Below, one piece after another: positions 47,130-58,044 of a DNA stretch of 64,000 bases (its first letter is position 1; every line of letters begins with the position of its first letter). The DNA is from Diplonema japonicum (Eukaryota; Euglenozoa; Diplonemea; Diplonemida; Diplonemidae): assembly GCA_964019335.1 (NCBI GenBank), contig OZ025740.1, positions 287,501-351,500 on the forward strand, written 5' to 3'. A program made the position numbers and the translations under genes. Below the pieces are notes generated by a model. It had not been told where the DNA came from, did not search any database, and was given only the letters and a program-made list of their open reading frames with translations.

Positions 47130-49195
47130 TCAGCCCCGAGGAAGCGGGGGCAGGACCGTGGAGTTATCTATGCAGACCCTAGTGGTTGGGAGGTCACATC
47201 CCGGGCTGAATCGGTTCGCAACAGGGTGGGCCCGCCAGCGTGCCTTGGCTCGGTCCTCGTCCTCAGGGGAGCAGGGAAGGTTGGGATGGATGAGCTCAAG
47301 CCCATCACACATGACATTGAGCAGCACCTCATCTGCCGCCAGTAGCGCACCATGGTACACATGCAGACCGTCAGAGAACTTTTCTGACTGTTTCTGCAAC
47401 TCATATATACTGAAGACGCCAAGCCCTGTGCATGATGCAAGCTGGAGGGTCATTTCTCTGAAGACCTCCAGCTTCTGTACAGGGTTGCAAATTCTCACCC
47501 ACTTGGCATTCCCCTCAAAGTGCACGAAAGGTAACGTCTCCAGCACCAGCCTTGTGTCCTCACCCAGAAGCCTTTTGTACTTCGCAATCTTCTGCTTGAT
47601 GACACTGTAGTACTGGTCCGTCCCACAGAAATGTGAACCCGAGTCCCACGCCGTGACAGAGTACAGTGCGAGCTTCGCTGTGTTCTTCATGAAACCCGAG
47701 ACGTCAACTGAAGGTGCGCCCTTTTTGCTAAGCGTTTTTGTTGAGAAGCGTTCAGCCGACGATGGGTTCCACACGTGGGTGGTGTACTGCGATGCGTTCT
47801 TGTCGCCCATCTCTGCAAACATCTTCGTGAAGCTGTCGGAGAAGAACCTGGACAGCGAGTCCCCCATCGCGAGGAAGGGGGTGCGCTTCACGCACTGCAC
47901 TGCGCGCTTGTCATCGTACTTCTCAATATCGCAGTTCTTCGGCACCCAATGCCGCCCCTGCACTTCCCCAGGGTATATGTCCTCGAGTCCCTTGCACTTT
48001 CTTCGTGGCTTGGCATCGCTAGCATTCACCGCTTCCCCCTGGTCCATTGCATTTGAAGGCTGTCGTTCTGTCGCGTTCCTGTCAGCCTTCGGCACTCGTT
48101 CCTCGTTGTGGGTTGCAAACCTGCCGCCGCCTTCTCCCATTTGTGTGGCGTTCCTGACCTGTGGGTTCTGTTCCTTATTTTTGTCCTCCATCTCGTGTAC
48201 TGTCTTCTCCTTCATGTCCTCAGTGACTTGCGGTTTTTGTTCTTTGTTCTTGTTCTCGTCTTTGTGCACCGCCTTCTCTTGCACGTCCTCAGCGACTTGC
48301 GGTTTTTGTTCCTTCTTGTCCTCCCCCTCGTGCACTGTCTTCTCTTTCATGTCCTCAGTGACTTGCGGTTTTTGTTCCTTCTTGTCCTCCCCCTCGTGCA
48401 CTGCCTTCTCCTTCATATCCTCAGTGACTTGTTCTTTGTTCGTATTCTTCACTTCTTGCATCGTCTTCTCCGCATCCGTAGTGATCTGCGGCTTCTGTGA
48501 GTTCGCATGTGGGTTTTCCTGTTCATGCCCCGGTCGGGGTTTGTCTTCGTGTGCCTTGGGCTTGATATCCATCGGCAGTGTGTTGGGTTGCTTTCCCAGA
48601 GGTGGTGCATGTCGTGGCTCGTTTATCTGAGGGTCGGTGATGTCTAGTAATTCAGGTTTGCGCTCCTGGAACAGCGCCAAAGCTGTTGTGCACGCTTCCT
48701 GCAGACTGCCGTTGTACTCCCAGAAGGCCTCGTTGCCCCCTCCGCAGATCGACCGCCGTATTGCTAGCACAGTGGGCCTGTTCCGGGTCTGCGGTATGAA
48801 CCCCGCCCCAGCACACCTTGCAGCATGGACCAACACTTCGTTCAACTTTGGGTTTGCAGCGTTCCCCTTCAGCCCTATTTTCGCCCGCTCAGGTAGGAGG
48901 TTCCTGTACCCCTCTATCCGCCCCAGTACGGAGTGAAATAGTTCCTTCCGCTGCCAGCTGCTGTACTCTCTATCGTGCAACTCGATAGCTGCCCACCGCA
49001 CTTTGCTTATCACGTCCTCTGTCTCCTTATCCCACATGGAGTCCCGCACGCCTAAGGGGAGGTACCCTGCACCAACAGGGTTCCCATCTGTGCATATCGT
49101 GCTCTGCGGCTTCTTCTTCACCTTGATCTCTGTGGGCACCATCATCGTGATAGCCGACACCATGACAAGCAGGAAAACGATCTGTTTGATGTCCA

Positions 49196-49196
<1 letters not shown>
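47130..49196 (-). CDS. SGNH/PC-esterase-like membrane protein with tandem-repeat stalk
   Basis: Start at 49,196 (MDIKQIVFLLVMVSA), after an A-rich leader; 688 aa. N-terminal anchor. N-domain as in the neighbour (YLPLGVRDSMWDKET.., RRSICGGGNEAFWEYNG..). Residues ~245-375 are a low-complexity Glu/Lys stalk with about five copies of a ~21-residue unit (consensus EDMKEKTVHEGEDKKEQKPQ). The SGNH domain has FLAMGDSLSRFFSDSF with Ser447, AWDSGSHFCGTDQYY, and DGLH with Asp609 and His612, so the catalytic set is complete. Probably a Golgi or cell-surface glycan acyl-transferase or esterase. The spacer to the downstream paralogue is 157 bp; tandem duplication is evident. Confidence 0.78.
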
Positions 49197-49227
<31 letters not shown>

Positions 49228-49415
49228 CCGTGGCTGGGGTGAAGTGGTAGGTAAGCTAACAAAAAAAAGGGGGGGGGGCATCTTTTACAAAAGAAAAAAA
49301 GTAGCTTTTCAAGTCAGTAAAAAAAAAGGGGGGGTAAGGAATCGTATCAACTAGTTAAAACCAGTTTGTGCAGAAATAACGAGAGAAAATGAAAAAAGAA
49401 GAAAAAGGATAACAT

Positions 49416-50792
49416 CTAGTCCTTCTTTTTCTTCTTTTTCTTAGCAAAGTGGGTGTTCACGTGTGCATGCATTGCAGACTCCGATGTGCCTACATCGAAG
49501 GTGCTTCCGCACATAGGGCAGGCGTGGGACACGAGTTTAGCTTTATCATGTGTAGGGTTTGCCTTGTCTTGTTTTTCGTGCTGTTCTTCAGGCTGGGGCT
49601 CCTTTGCAGCATGGCACACAGAACACGTACTTGCATCTTCCATGTTGATGAGGGTGCAGTTGGGACACGCCCAGCAGCCAAACACACTGAGAGCCTTGGC
49701 AATCACACCTTCTTGCTTACCTTTTGCGGTTTGTTTAAGCGCAGTATGAAATGCCTCAATGAGGGCGGGCTTTGGGACGGTGGACAACCGGGGATCCTTG
49801 ACAGCACCATGAACAGCCTTTATGAAACCCTCCTCAGTAGAGGAGAGCTTGTCAGCACAAGCGACCCGCTTTGCAATGATCCCTCCTGCATCAGTTGGGT
49901 CGGTGAACAGGCCCATGCGCACCCACATGATGAAGCGGGTCACGTCGGCGACAGAATACTTCAGCTTGTTTGTCAACTGGAAGAAGAGGTCTGCCTTGTG
50001 CATTGTGTCTAGCTTTCCTGGATCGGTCCCGGTACTGCTGAGCCGTTGCTTGCACTCTGTGATCATCTTGCTCCTCCCTTCTCTGTTTGTCACATCTATC
50101 GCTACCTTCTCTTGTGGTGCCGTGTTGCGTATTTCATACGACTCTGCTGAGAAGCTGCTCACCTGCCCAGCGCCTCGTGTGACCTTCTGTCTTTTCGGAG
50201 CGGGGGGTGATGGAAGGCGTGGTTTTTCTTGCTCTTCTTCTTTTTTGGTTTTCTTGCGTTTCTTCTCTTTCTTCTCTTTCTTCTCTTTTTTTTCTGTCGA
50301 CGAAACCGCCTTCTTCTTCGTCACGCACTCTGCACAGTATAGCCCTGCAGGGGGTGGGTCTTCTTGCAGTGTCGGGGTACTGCAGTAGGTGTGCTGCCGG
50401 TTGTTGCAAATGAAGCATTTTAAAAGCAAGGCATCGTTGTCGGCAGCACCGCAGGCAAAGCACACAACCCAGTCATCGTCGGAGGACGGGTAAGCTCCAC
50501 CGCCCCCACCTTCAGTCGAGTCGTCCGAGTCAGAAGAGTCCTCGAAGGTTTGTTTCTTGATGGTTTTAACCTTTCCTACCTGTTCCCCTGTTGCCACCAC
50601 CACTTTTGCTACTTTGTTGAACTCCGTTCGGCATAATGGGCACTGGCTGCTTCTTTCGGACCACTGGCATATGCATTCGTGGCAAAATGTATGGCCGCAC
50701 GCTTTCTTTACTCGACCCCTCACATAGCTCACCACCCCTTGCACTTTGCTCTCTTCTTGGCACACTGCACATGTTATCTTTCCATCAGACAT
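49416..50792 (-). CDS. RING-PHD protein with RanBP2-type and C2H2 zinc fingers
   Basis: 458 aa. RING at ~9-58 (CAVCQEE.., CGHTFCHECICQW, CPLC; C3HC4). Acidic Ser/Asp linker. PHD finger at ~110-155 (CFACGAADNDALLLKCFICN, HTYCSTP, YCAEC). Lys-rich stretch with nuclear-localisation character (KKEKKEKKEKKRKKTKKEEE). A helical domain of about 150 residues is not recognised. RanBP2-type finger GCWACPNCTLINMEDASTC, then a C2H2-like CPMCGSTF..HAHVNTH at the C-terminus, and a poly-Lys tail. RING suggests E3 ubiquitin ligase activity; PHD suggests histone-tail reading. The combination recalls PHRF1-type nuclear ligases, but the rest differs. All zinc ligands are present. Confidence 0.85.
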   Translation of the reverse strand: MSDGKITCAVCQEESKVQGVVSYVRGRVKKACGHTFCHECICQWSERSSQCPLCRTEFNKVAKVVVATGEQVGKVKTIKKQTFEDSSDSDDSTEGGGGGAYPSSDDDWVVCFACGAADNDALLLKCFICNNRQHTYCSTPTLQEDPPPAGLYCAECVTKKKAVSSTEKKEKKEKKEKKRKKTKKEEEQEKPRLPSPPAPKRQKVTRGAGQVSSFSAESYEIRNTAPQEKVAIDVTNREGRSKMITECKQRLSSTGTDPGKLDTMHKADLFFQLTNKLKYSVADVTRFIMWVRMGLFTDPTDAGGIIAKRVACADKLSSTEEGFIKAVHGAVKDPRLSTVPKPALIEAFHTALKQTAKGKQEGVIAKALSVFGCWACPNCTLINMEDASTCSVCHAAKEPQPEEQHEKQDKANPTHDKAKLVSHACPMCGSTFDVGTSESAMHAHVNTHFAKKKKKKKD

Positions 50793-51238
50793 TCTTCTGG
50801 ACGCGAATGTGTACAGGGAGTGGGGGGGGGGGGGGGGGGGCTACTTATACTTAGAATTTCGAGGGGGGGGAGAGAAAGAAAATAAAGAAAAGGAAGGGTA
50901 TGTGTGTAAATACTTTAAAATAACGAGAAAGCCCACTACCCTCCCCCAAGCGGAGATTTAAGGGGATCTTTAGCTGAACGATTGCCGGTATTTTGTCATG
51001 AACTCGAGTTTCCTTAAAGCGTGAATTAAAGAGCCCACAAGTGTGTGAAGTAATTTCAGAAGAGTGTAATAAAACCAATAATTGTTAGGAGACCCAGGGG
51101 GAAGGGGTTATTTGGGATTGTAAGAACTTTTCTTTTGATGAAGTATTTATTAAAAGATAACTTAAAAAATAGTTTAAAAAAAAAAAAAGAAAATACAGAA
51201 AGAAAAACATGTTGCCATGCGATCCTATTTTATTACTT

Positions 51239-51284
<46 letters not shown>

Positions 51285-51356
51285 AGAAAGGAAAGAAAAA
51301 GAAAAAGAAAATAGAAAACACAATGCAAGGCAGAAGGGGTGATGTGACTAAAAACA
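50793..51356. other. No gene seen
   Basis: G-run at 50,821-50,840, A/G-rich sequence, then an A-run of about 44 at 51,239-51,283. It serves as flank between two minus-strand genes. Confidence 0.5.
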
Positions 51357-52655
51357 TCACAATGTGCATCTTGAGTTCTTCTTCTGGTTCTGGACGGCTA
51401 CGAAGGCGACAACACCCGCAACTAGCATACCGAAAACAGGTAGATACCCAAGTGTAGGATGCTGGAACGCATGTGCGGTGAAGCGAGGAACAGCGCCCTG
51501 TGTCTCCTTGCTCGGACCACCAGCACCACTCCCAACAAGCACTGTGTTGCGATCGACCAGCTCCAACGAGGCAGTGTAGTTCCACAACAACACACTGCCA
51601 GAGTCCTTGAACTCCAGCAAGGTGGACGGCCTCGTCGCCACTGTGACCACCTTGACAGAAGTGACATAGTCTTTCAAATCGGCAGCCGCACAGTCCTTGA
51701 ACCCAAGCCTCTTGTCGTGGTTCCCCACCACCAGAACCTTGTTGTCGCTCCCACAGGTGTATGTGTAGTACTGTGCCGAATCAGGGTGGTCACGAAGGAA
51801 CACGGTGTTGAAGGTGGTTGCCATGCATTCCGGCTTGAGATGTCTCTGCGCGAAGTTCAAACTTTTGTGTTGGTCCCACCAACAGCTTTTCAACGGGAGC
51901 GCGGTGGGCGGTCCTGTGTACGAAATATGGTTGACATGCCCAAGAGAGATCGCGTCCCGTAAGATGACAGCAGCATGCAAGGCATCCAGCCCCTTGATGT
52001 CGGCAGGTGTGGGCAACCTTCCCACGGTGAGTTCCTCTGGTACATACACAACGTTGAAGCCGATGGTGGCGAAGACTCTGTAACCGGATTTCTTGAGGTG
52101 CTTTTCGATGTTGTCCTTGTTGGACAGCACTTCGATGATCAGTGCTTTTGGGCGGCATGTTCTCAAATCGACAGAATTCAAGACAGTCAACTCATGCCTC
52201 TCGACATCGATAGATAGTAGGTCAATGGTGTTGTTGAGGATACGCTTGCAGATATCGCCAAGGCTCACAGTCAGGACCTGCTCGGTTTCCTTATCATGCT
52301 TATTGGACGGTTCTAATGAGGCGAGCTGGCCTGAGCTCCAGAGCTTCATTCGTTTCAGGGTTTCTGAGCTGACGGCATTTCGTAGATGTATGTCACCCTC
52401 ACGGTCTGCGATATGGGTTCTGATGTGCACCAGGCTTGGGTCCACCACCACGCCATTCCACCCTAGTGTATGGAACAGCTTTGAGTTGCTGTGCAGGAAG
52501 GCGTGGTTTGCACCGACGTCGATATATCTCCCACGGACCACTCCAAGCCTTTCGAAAATCCACCGTCTCACAAGGATATCTTCGTGGTCTGCTGAGAACG
52601 AAATATCCACGTGTCCCACTAGTGTGCATGCAATCACAGTCATGAATAGTAGCAT
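51357..52655 (-). CDS. FkbM-type methyltransferase, membrane-anchored
   Basis: 432 aa, start after an A-rich leader. N-terminal hydrophobic segment (MLLFMTVIACTLVGHVDI), probably a signal peptide. Residues ~42-160 carry FkbM features: GRYIDVGANHAFLHSNS (SAM-binding glycine loop), GWNGVVVDPS, and IDLLSIDVERHELTVL then ALIIEVL. The second half (~200-390) is not recognised; it has several cysteines and beta-rich segments. A C-terminal TM (LPVFGMLVAGVVAFVAV) with a basic tail ends the protein. FkbM enzymes O-methylate sugars, lipids or small molecules. With these anchors it probably acts in the secretory pathway on glycans, like the neighbouring SGNH genes, though that link is inference. Confidence 0.78.
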   Translation of the reverse strand: MLLFMTVIACTLVGHVDISFSADHEDILVRRWIFERLGVVRGRYIDVGANHAFLHSNSKLFHTLGWNGVVVDPSLVHIRTHIADREGDIHLRNAVSSETLKRMKLWSSGQLASLEPSNKHDKETEQVLTVSLGDICKRILNNTIDLLSIDVERHELTVLNSVDLRTCRPKALIIEVLSNKDNIEKHLKKSGYRVFATIGFNVVYVPEELTVGRLPTPADIKGLDALHAAVILRDAISLGHVNHISYTGPPTALPLKSCWWDQHKSLNFAQRHLKPECMATTFNTVFLRDHPDSAQYYTYTCGSDNKVLVVGNHDKRLGFKDCAAADLKDYVTSVKVVTVATRPSTLLEFKDSGSVLLWNYTASLELVDRNTVLVGSGAGGPSKETQGAVPRFTAHAFQHPTLGYLPVFGMLVAGVVAFVAVQNQKKNSRCTL

Positions 52656-52675
52656 TTCTTTTTCTTTCCTTTTTT

Positions 52676-52710
<35 letters not shown>

Positions 52711-52874
52711 TATCTGGGGGTTTTTTTTCTGGCTCTTTCAATATTAAAAAAAAAAAAAAGAAGAAGAAGAAGCTTGATGATTTAAAGGAAGCCGGTGGGG
52801 GCACCCTGCACAAGCACCATATACTTGAAGAAGCAAAATAACCGTATATACCCAGAAACGACATGTTTTGTTTC

Positions 52875-53243
52875 ACTTATCAAAGGTGGCAACGACCTCA
52901 GAAGCAGTGGTTGCATTTATCGAACCCTCTTCCTGTGATTCCTGCAACACCGCAAACTTCACATGCCACCATGGCCATACCTGCTGTGTCCCCTTGCACA
53001 CGATCTGTTGCCACTGCAAAGGGGTGGCAATTCGGATGGTGAACTCAAGCTCTCTATAAAACTCGGGACTGACACCTACAATATACTCCTTCAGAGTTTA
53101 AATGGACTTCATTGTTTCATAAAATGAAGTCCAGCGGGTCTTTGTGTATCTTCTGATTTGTCGTTTTTGTCAGGGTGTATCCCATGTGATACCTGGACAG
53201 TGTGGAGTACCACTCGTCCGGTTTTTGGTGTCCACTTTTTTAT
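52875..53243 (-). pseudogene. hAT transposase fragment
   Basis: Minus frames with stops give WTSFYETMKSI, a piece like RELEFTIRIATP, and sequence matching VQGDTSGMAMVAYEI. These are the same region as the larger hAT relic at 55,742-56,601 (KTRWNSFFEMMKSILD.., FTVATDRVQGDTSGMA..). It is directly abutted by the TAA-type transposon at 53,245. Confidence 0.7.
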
Positions 53244-53244
53244 A

Positions 53245-54380
53245 ACACTCTATATTCGCTAAGTGACCCACCAGAACCCGCATTTTGAAGAGCTAAAAAA
53301 ATTTCTAATTGCTTTTTCTAGGGCTGGAATGGATTTATTTGCGTCCAGGGCCCAATGTTCGACATATGGAATTCTTTTTTGTAATAAATTTTTTTTTGGT
53401 GATTTGCCTTACTTTGTACTTTACAAAATGAAGCAGCTCCAGTGGAAAAAACACAGCACAAGTGGGGTTCTTGAAATGATTTTAAGTCAGAATAGAGAAG
53501 TGAAAAAATAGATAAAAAGGGGTGGGAAAGAATAAATACTGCATACGAAAACAGAGAGTCGAATAAAAAAGGAAAAAGGTGACTGACATCCTCAAGAGGA
53601 GCCTCTCACATACCAGGAATTAAGCAGAGGTTGCTTCCATGGCCTGTATCAGTCTATCGCTGGAAAGAATAATGAAAATAACGAATGAAGCGAAAAAGGA
53701 AAAGAGAAAAGACGGCCTGGTCACCAGGAAGTGCTGGTTCAGATGCGTCGGCGGATGCAGCTTAACGTCATACCCAGGACTGAAAACATGTAGGAAAAGG
53801 AAAAAGCAGAAAGGGTAATAACAAGCTTAAAATTGGAAAGAAAATGGAAAGGGTGGAAACTAAATAATAGGGTGCAAGGTCTGTGAAACCTTGCATAGCC
53901 TATCACCCTCATAGCATGCCAGGCTGGCACTCCTACATTGTAGGGTTGTTTCCAATAGTTCCTAGTTGTAGGAATGCAGGACAGTCGACCACTGTGATTC
54001 GTTGTAATAGAGGGTCCTGGCCCCTACAAAGCCAGCAGCAGGGCTGCCATGGTCGAGTAGGACTTGTCCCCAAACCCTTGGGTTTGCAGCAGAAAGCCCT
54101 GTTCCTGGTGGGATGCATAGTGCCACGTTGAGCTGTGACAGACCAGCAGGCACGGGATCACAACTTATGTGTCAAGGGGGACCGTGACCAGGGGCCTCAC
54201 CCAAGAAGTGAGTGCACACCCTGGACATGCAATTGGGGTCAAAAATGCAGCACAAGTGGGGTTTGAACCCTGATGAAAAAACCACTGTGTCAGGATTCAA
54301 ACCCACGACTCCTGGAACAAGGGGGCCTGACAGGTGAGAATGGTAACCACTCTACCACACAGGAATTCAAAACTCTTTAA
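53245..54380. mobile_element. Copy of the TAA-type transposon, split by a later insertion
   Basis: The left end (CTATATTCGCTAAGTGACCC) at about 53,250 and sequence to 53,469 match 4,284-4,505. The match resumes at 54,248 and runs through the tRNA-like SINE to about 54,380. The right part has lost CpGs found at 4,500-4,545 and 63,070-63,115 (TTCGAACCC to TTTGAACCC; ATCGGGATTCG to GTCAGGATTCA). Confidence 0.75.
53470..54247. mobile_element. 778-bp insertion with 16-bp target duplication
   Basis: CAGCACAAGTGGGGTT occurs at both borders (53,454-53,469 and 54,248-54,263), and this sequence is single in the uninterrupted relatives. A 16-bp duplication fits target-primed retroposition. The first ~110 bp (TGAAATGATTTTAAG.., TACTGCATACGAAAACAGAG) recur in reverse at 60,955-61,075. 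No coding domain was seen; it may be a LINE 3' untranslated part or a SINE. Confidence 0.7.
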
Positions 54381-54399
54381 CTAAACTAACTAAAACACC

Positions 54400-54945
54400 T
54401 GAAAAGTGGTTTTTTACCTCAGAAAAATTGATTTTTTTCCATAAGGGTACCTATATCAGGCCTAGTAATGGTCTATCTGTTGGTTTTCTCTCCTTTATGA
54501 CTTACCCTTCTCATTCTTTGTATTTACCCCCCTTTTTTTTACTGTACTTTATTGGGTGCATGGGGTGCTGGAAAAAAAAAAAAAAAATAGTGTCCAAAAA
54601 ATTGTTTTTCCTCCCAAAAAAAGTGGCCAAAAACACCCTTAAATTGATTTTTTCTCAAAAAAAAAATTTTTTCCCTCAAAAATACCTATTCTAGACCTCA
54701 ATGAGGCTAATAGTGAAAGTGAGATGGTCATGGGTCAAAAAAAAAGGGCCCAAAGAATTTTTTTCCTCACAAAAAAAATTGTCAAAAACACCTGGAAAGT
54801 GATATTTTACCTCAGAAAAAAAGATTTTTTTCACAAAGGGCACCTGTACTTAGCCTAGTAATGGTCCATCTGTCATTTTTCTTTCCTTTATAACTTACCT
54901 TTCTCATTCTTTGTATTTCCCCCCCCCCTGTTTTTACTGTACTTT
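54400..54945. repeat. Two tandem copies of a ~390-bp A/T-rich unit
   Basis: TTTTACCTCAGAAAAA, TAGTAATGGTC and CTTTATGACTTACC, then TTCTCATTCTTTGTATTT, recur at 54,410-54,560 and 54,790-54,940 with a spacing of about 390 bp. Almost no CpG. No gene. Confidence 0.65.
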
Positions 54946-55030
54946 ATTGGCAAGTTGTTTTAAAAAATAACCTAACCCAACAAGACACCCCAATAGAACC
55001 AGCAAATCTGTCAGAAAAGACTACCTGATA

Positions 55031-55186
55031 CAGTGATGGGTGAATCTGGTCTGGTCCGGTGTACCCATTTTACCAGACTGACCAGACTGACCGGATCAGC
55101 CAGACTGACCGGACTGACCAGACTCAAAAATTTTCTGCAATTTTTGACACACCTGCAAACACTTTTTTTTCAAATATTTTTGGACA

Positions 55187-55217
<31 letters not shown>

Positions 55218-55734
55218 GCCTTTTTTTTTTTTTTTTTTTTTTTTTTCTTTTTCTTCTTCTTCTTGCATTCTGCATCGTGTCCTTAATCACTGTGGCCAAG
55301 TTGTAGCTTCTTCTGTACTCCATGTCATATCCTTAATGTGTGTGGGGTTCAGCTCAACCCTAGCTGTGGCACCTTGGGTAACCAAGATTCTGCACTATTT
55401 GGCTAGGCCTTGTTCCCAGTTTCTGTGGGTAACTCTTCTGTGGGTAAGGGTACTTAGTCAGCTTACCCAAGCACCCCAAAAGACTTCAAAATACTGAAGC
55501 AGCAGAAAAAAAGGAGCCAGTGGCCATGCCAGGTATGGGAAGGCCTGATTAGAGATGGTGACAGTGGCAATGCCAGCAACAGTGGCAGCTCTTACTCAAC
55601 AAAAGGAGGGAAAACAACTTGTATTGTAACCTATCTTGTATGGCCCAGTTCAGTCCAGTCCAGTCCGGTCTGGTCTGGTCTGGTCCAGTCTGGTCCAGTC
55701 CGGTCTAGTCCTAATTAGGATTCACCCATCACTG
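55031..55734. mobile_element. Non-autonomous TIR element with 7-bp target duplication (CAGTGATGG family)
   Basis: Ends CAGTGATGGGTGAATC and the inverse GATTCACCCATCACTG. The 7-bp CCTGATA is duplicated at 55,024-55,030 and 55,735-55,741. Sub-terminal arrays of GACTG/GGTCT-type pentamers face each other. T-runs and a piece of repeat R1 lie inside (55,260-55,400). It sits within a hAT transposase relic whose minus frame continues on the far side after removing the insert and one CCTGATA. Confidence 0.78.
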
Positions 55735-55741
55735 CCTGATA

Positions 55742-56601
55742 GACAGGCAGTAATAGTGGGGTCAAAACTTTCCATTGGCTGTTCAGAATTCCATTTTTGG
55801 GACAAAATTGGGTGTTCAAAACCCCTGACCCCTCCACCTGGGGTTCAAGGAATTTCTTCAGGCTCTTTCCAACAATGAAAATTTCATATGCCACCATAGC
55901 CATGCCAGATGTGTCCCCTTGCACACGATCTGTTGCAACTGTGAAGGGTGTGGAAATCTGTATCGCGAATTCCAGCTCTGCCCCAAACCCTGCCTCTATG
56001 CCTGGAAAGAATTCTAGGAGATCAAGGATGGACTTCATCATTTCAAAAAACGAATTCCATCTGGTCTTTGTGTACCTCTTGATCTGTCTCGTCTTTTCAC
56101 AGCATACTCCATGTGAGACCTGTACGGTGTGGAGTGCCAACTGCCCAGCTTTCGAGGTCCATCTCTTGATCAGCGTTTTCACTTTGGCTCTAATGTTAGC
56201 CAGTCGCTCAATCTTGAAGATGAATGAATACATGTACAACATGGCTCCAAAGTTCCAGTATCATTTCACAGATGTGGGACGAAATGACAGCAGCAGTGGC
56301 ACTCACTTTTGTAAGGTCTATCATCTTGCAAAAGTAGCTGTTCTTCCCATCTGACATACTAATGCCAAGGATGCTTCGACGGTTTATTGTGGCTCCATCA
56401 ACAAGGAGGTACACATTCTGCCCTTGGAGCCTGTTTAGGACAGCAGCGTATGTCTCCTGTCCAAGTTCAACAACACGGCTTTGCATGTGTTTCCTGTTGA
56501 TTCCTTTCAATTTGCCTGCATTGAAAAAGCTGTGAAAGAACTTTCGATCACACAAAACAAACGGCAGGCAATACAGGCAAAGGAAAATGGACACACGATC
56601 C
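55742..56601 (-). pseudogene. hAT transposase core, interrupted on both sides by insertions
   Basis: Minus frames. KFFHSFFNAGKLKG.., NVYLLVDGATINRRSILGIS and DGKNSYFCKMIDLTKVSATA (56,550-56,290) match the catalytic part of hAT transposases. KRYTKTRWNSFFEMMKSILD and TVATDRVQGDTSGMAMVAYE (56,130-55,880) follow in another frame. One element has inserted at 55,741 and another at 56,602. No C-terminal dimerisation motif was located. Frameshift(s) make it non-functional. Confidence 0.75.
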
Positions 56602-56608
56602 ACCATAC

Positions 56609-58001
56609 CAGTGTTGGTCAGTCCTGTCCCATCCCCTAAAACGGAATATGGGCCTGGATGGGACCATGGGACTCCACGGGACAGGACTCACGGGACTTTC
56701 CCCAACACTGTCATTATTTTTGATAGTTTTGCAACTTTTTTTTTTTTTTTTCTTTTTTTCCCTTTGGGAAAAAAAAAAAAAAAAAAAATGGGGAAAAAAA
56801 AAAAAGAGAAAAAAATCCTTGATTTTTTTTGACATACATGATGTGTTTACCTTTTTTTTTTTCCCTTCTTTTTTTCTTGTCTTCTCACATTTTTTCACAC
56901 ACCTAAGCCAAGCTGTTGTTTCTGCTTTCCACATCAAATGTTGTATTTGGATGTAATAGAAAAGGGTGGAAATAATAAATAATATGTACAAGAGGAGGAT
57001 GTGTATGTTTATACAACCTGTGTAAACAGATCAGTTCCTTGCTTTCAGCACCGTGCCCCTAATGCGTGCGATGTACAGCTCAACCCCTGTATCACACTGC
57101 CTGTTTGTTGCACATATTTTCATGTTGTCCCCCCCCCCCCCCCCCCCACCTGAAAATAATATATAGGAGATAAATATATGAGTTAAAGGAGGCTGGGGTT
57201 GGCAGCACCCTGCACAAGAACTGTCTACTTGATTACAGGGGGGCACACCACAGCCGAGTTGTAGCTTCTTCTGCATTCTGCATCGTTTCCTTAATCACCA
57301 TGGCCAGGATGTTGCTTCTTCTGCATTCCACATCGTGCCCTTAATCACTACAGCCAGGTTGTAACTTCTTGCATTCCGTGTCATTTCCTTAACCACCACG
57401 GCTGGGTTGTAGCTTCTTCTGCATTCTGCATTGTGTCCTTAATCACCATGGCCGAGTTGTAGCTTTTTGTGTTCCATGTCATTTCCTTAATCACAATGGC
57501 CAGACGGCCGGGTTGTAGCTTCTTCTGTGTTCTGTGTCGTGTCCTTAATGTGTGTGGTGTTCAGCTCAACCCCAGCCAGGGCACCCCAGGTAACCAAGAT
57601 TCTGCGCTTGTGTTGTTTGCTCAGTGATGACAGATGAGGAGGTCAACAGCAAACAACACATCTGATGTTTTTCTTATATTTTCATGTTATCCCCACCACC
57701 TGAAAAAGAAGATAGAAGATTTTTTTTTTTTTTTTTTTTACTAACAGTCAGCACCCCCATGCACACTGAAATTTTATTGTTTTTTTTTTTTTCTTTTTTT
57801 TTTTTTTTTCTATATTGTTCACCAGGAGGTGCACATGTGACACCTGCTTTTCCCTGTGCAGCATAGTGGTACATGTTATAAAACACGTGCTGTGTTGTGC
57901 ACCCTGTGTTGCATACATCATGTGTGTCGAAAATTTGCAGTGTTGGGGTGGTTTGTGGGCCAGACCTCAGACCACCAGTCTGGCCAACATTGCCCATCCA
58001 A

Positions 58002-58044
<43 letters not shown>

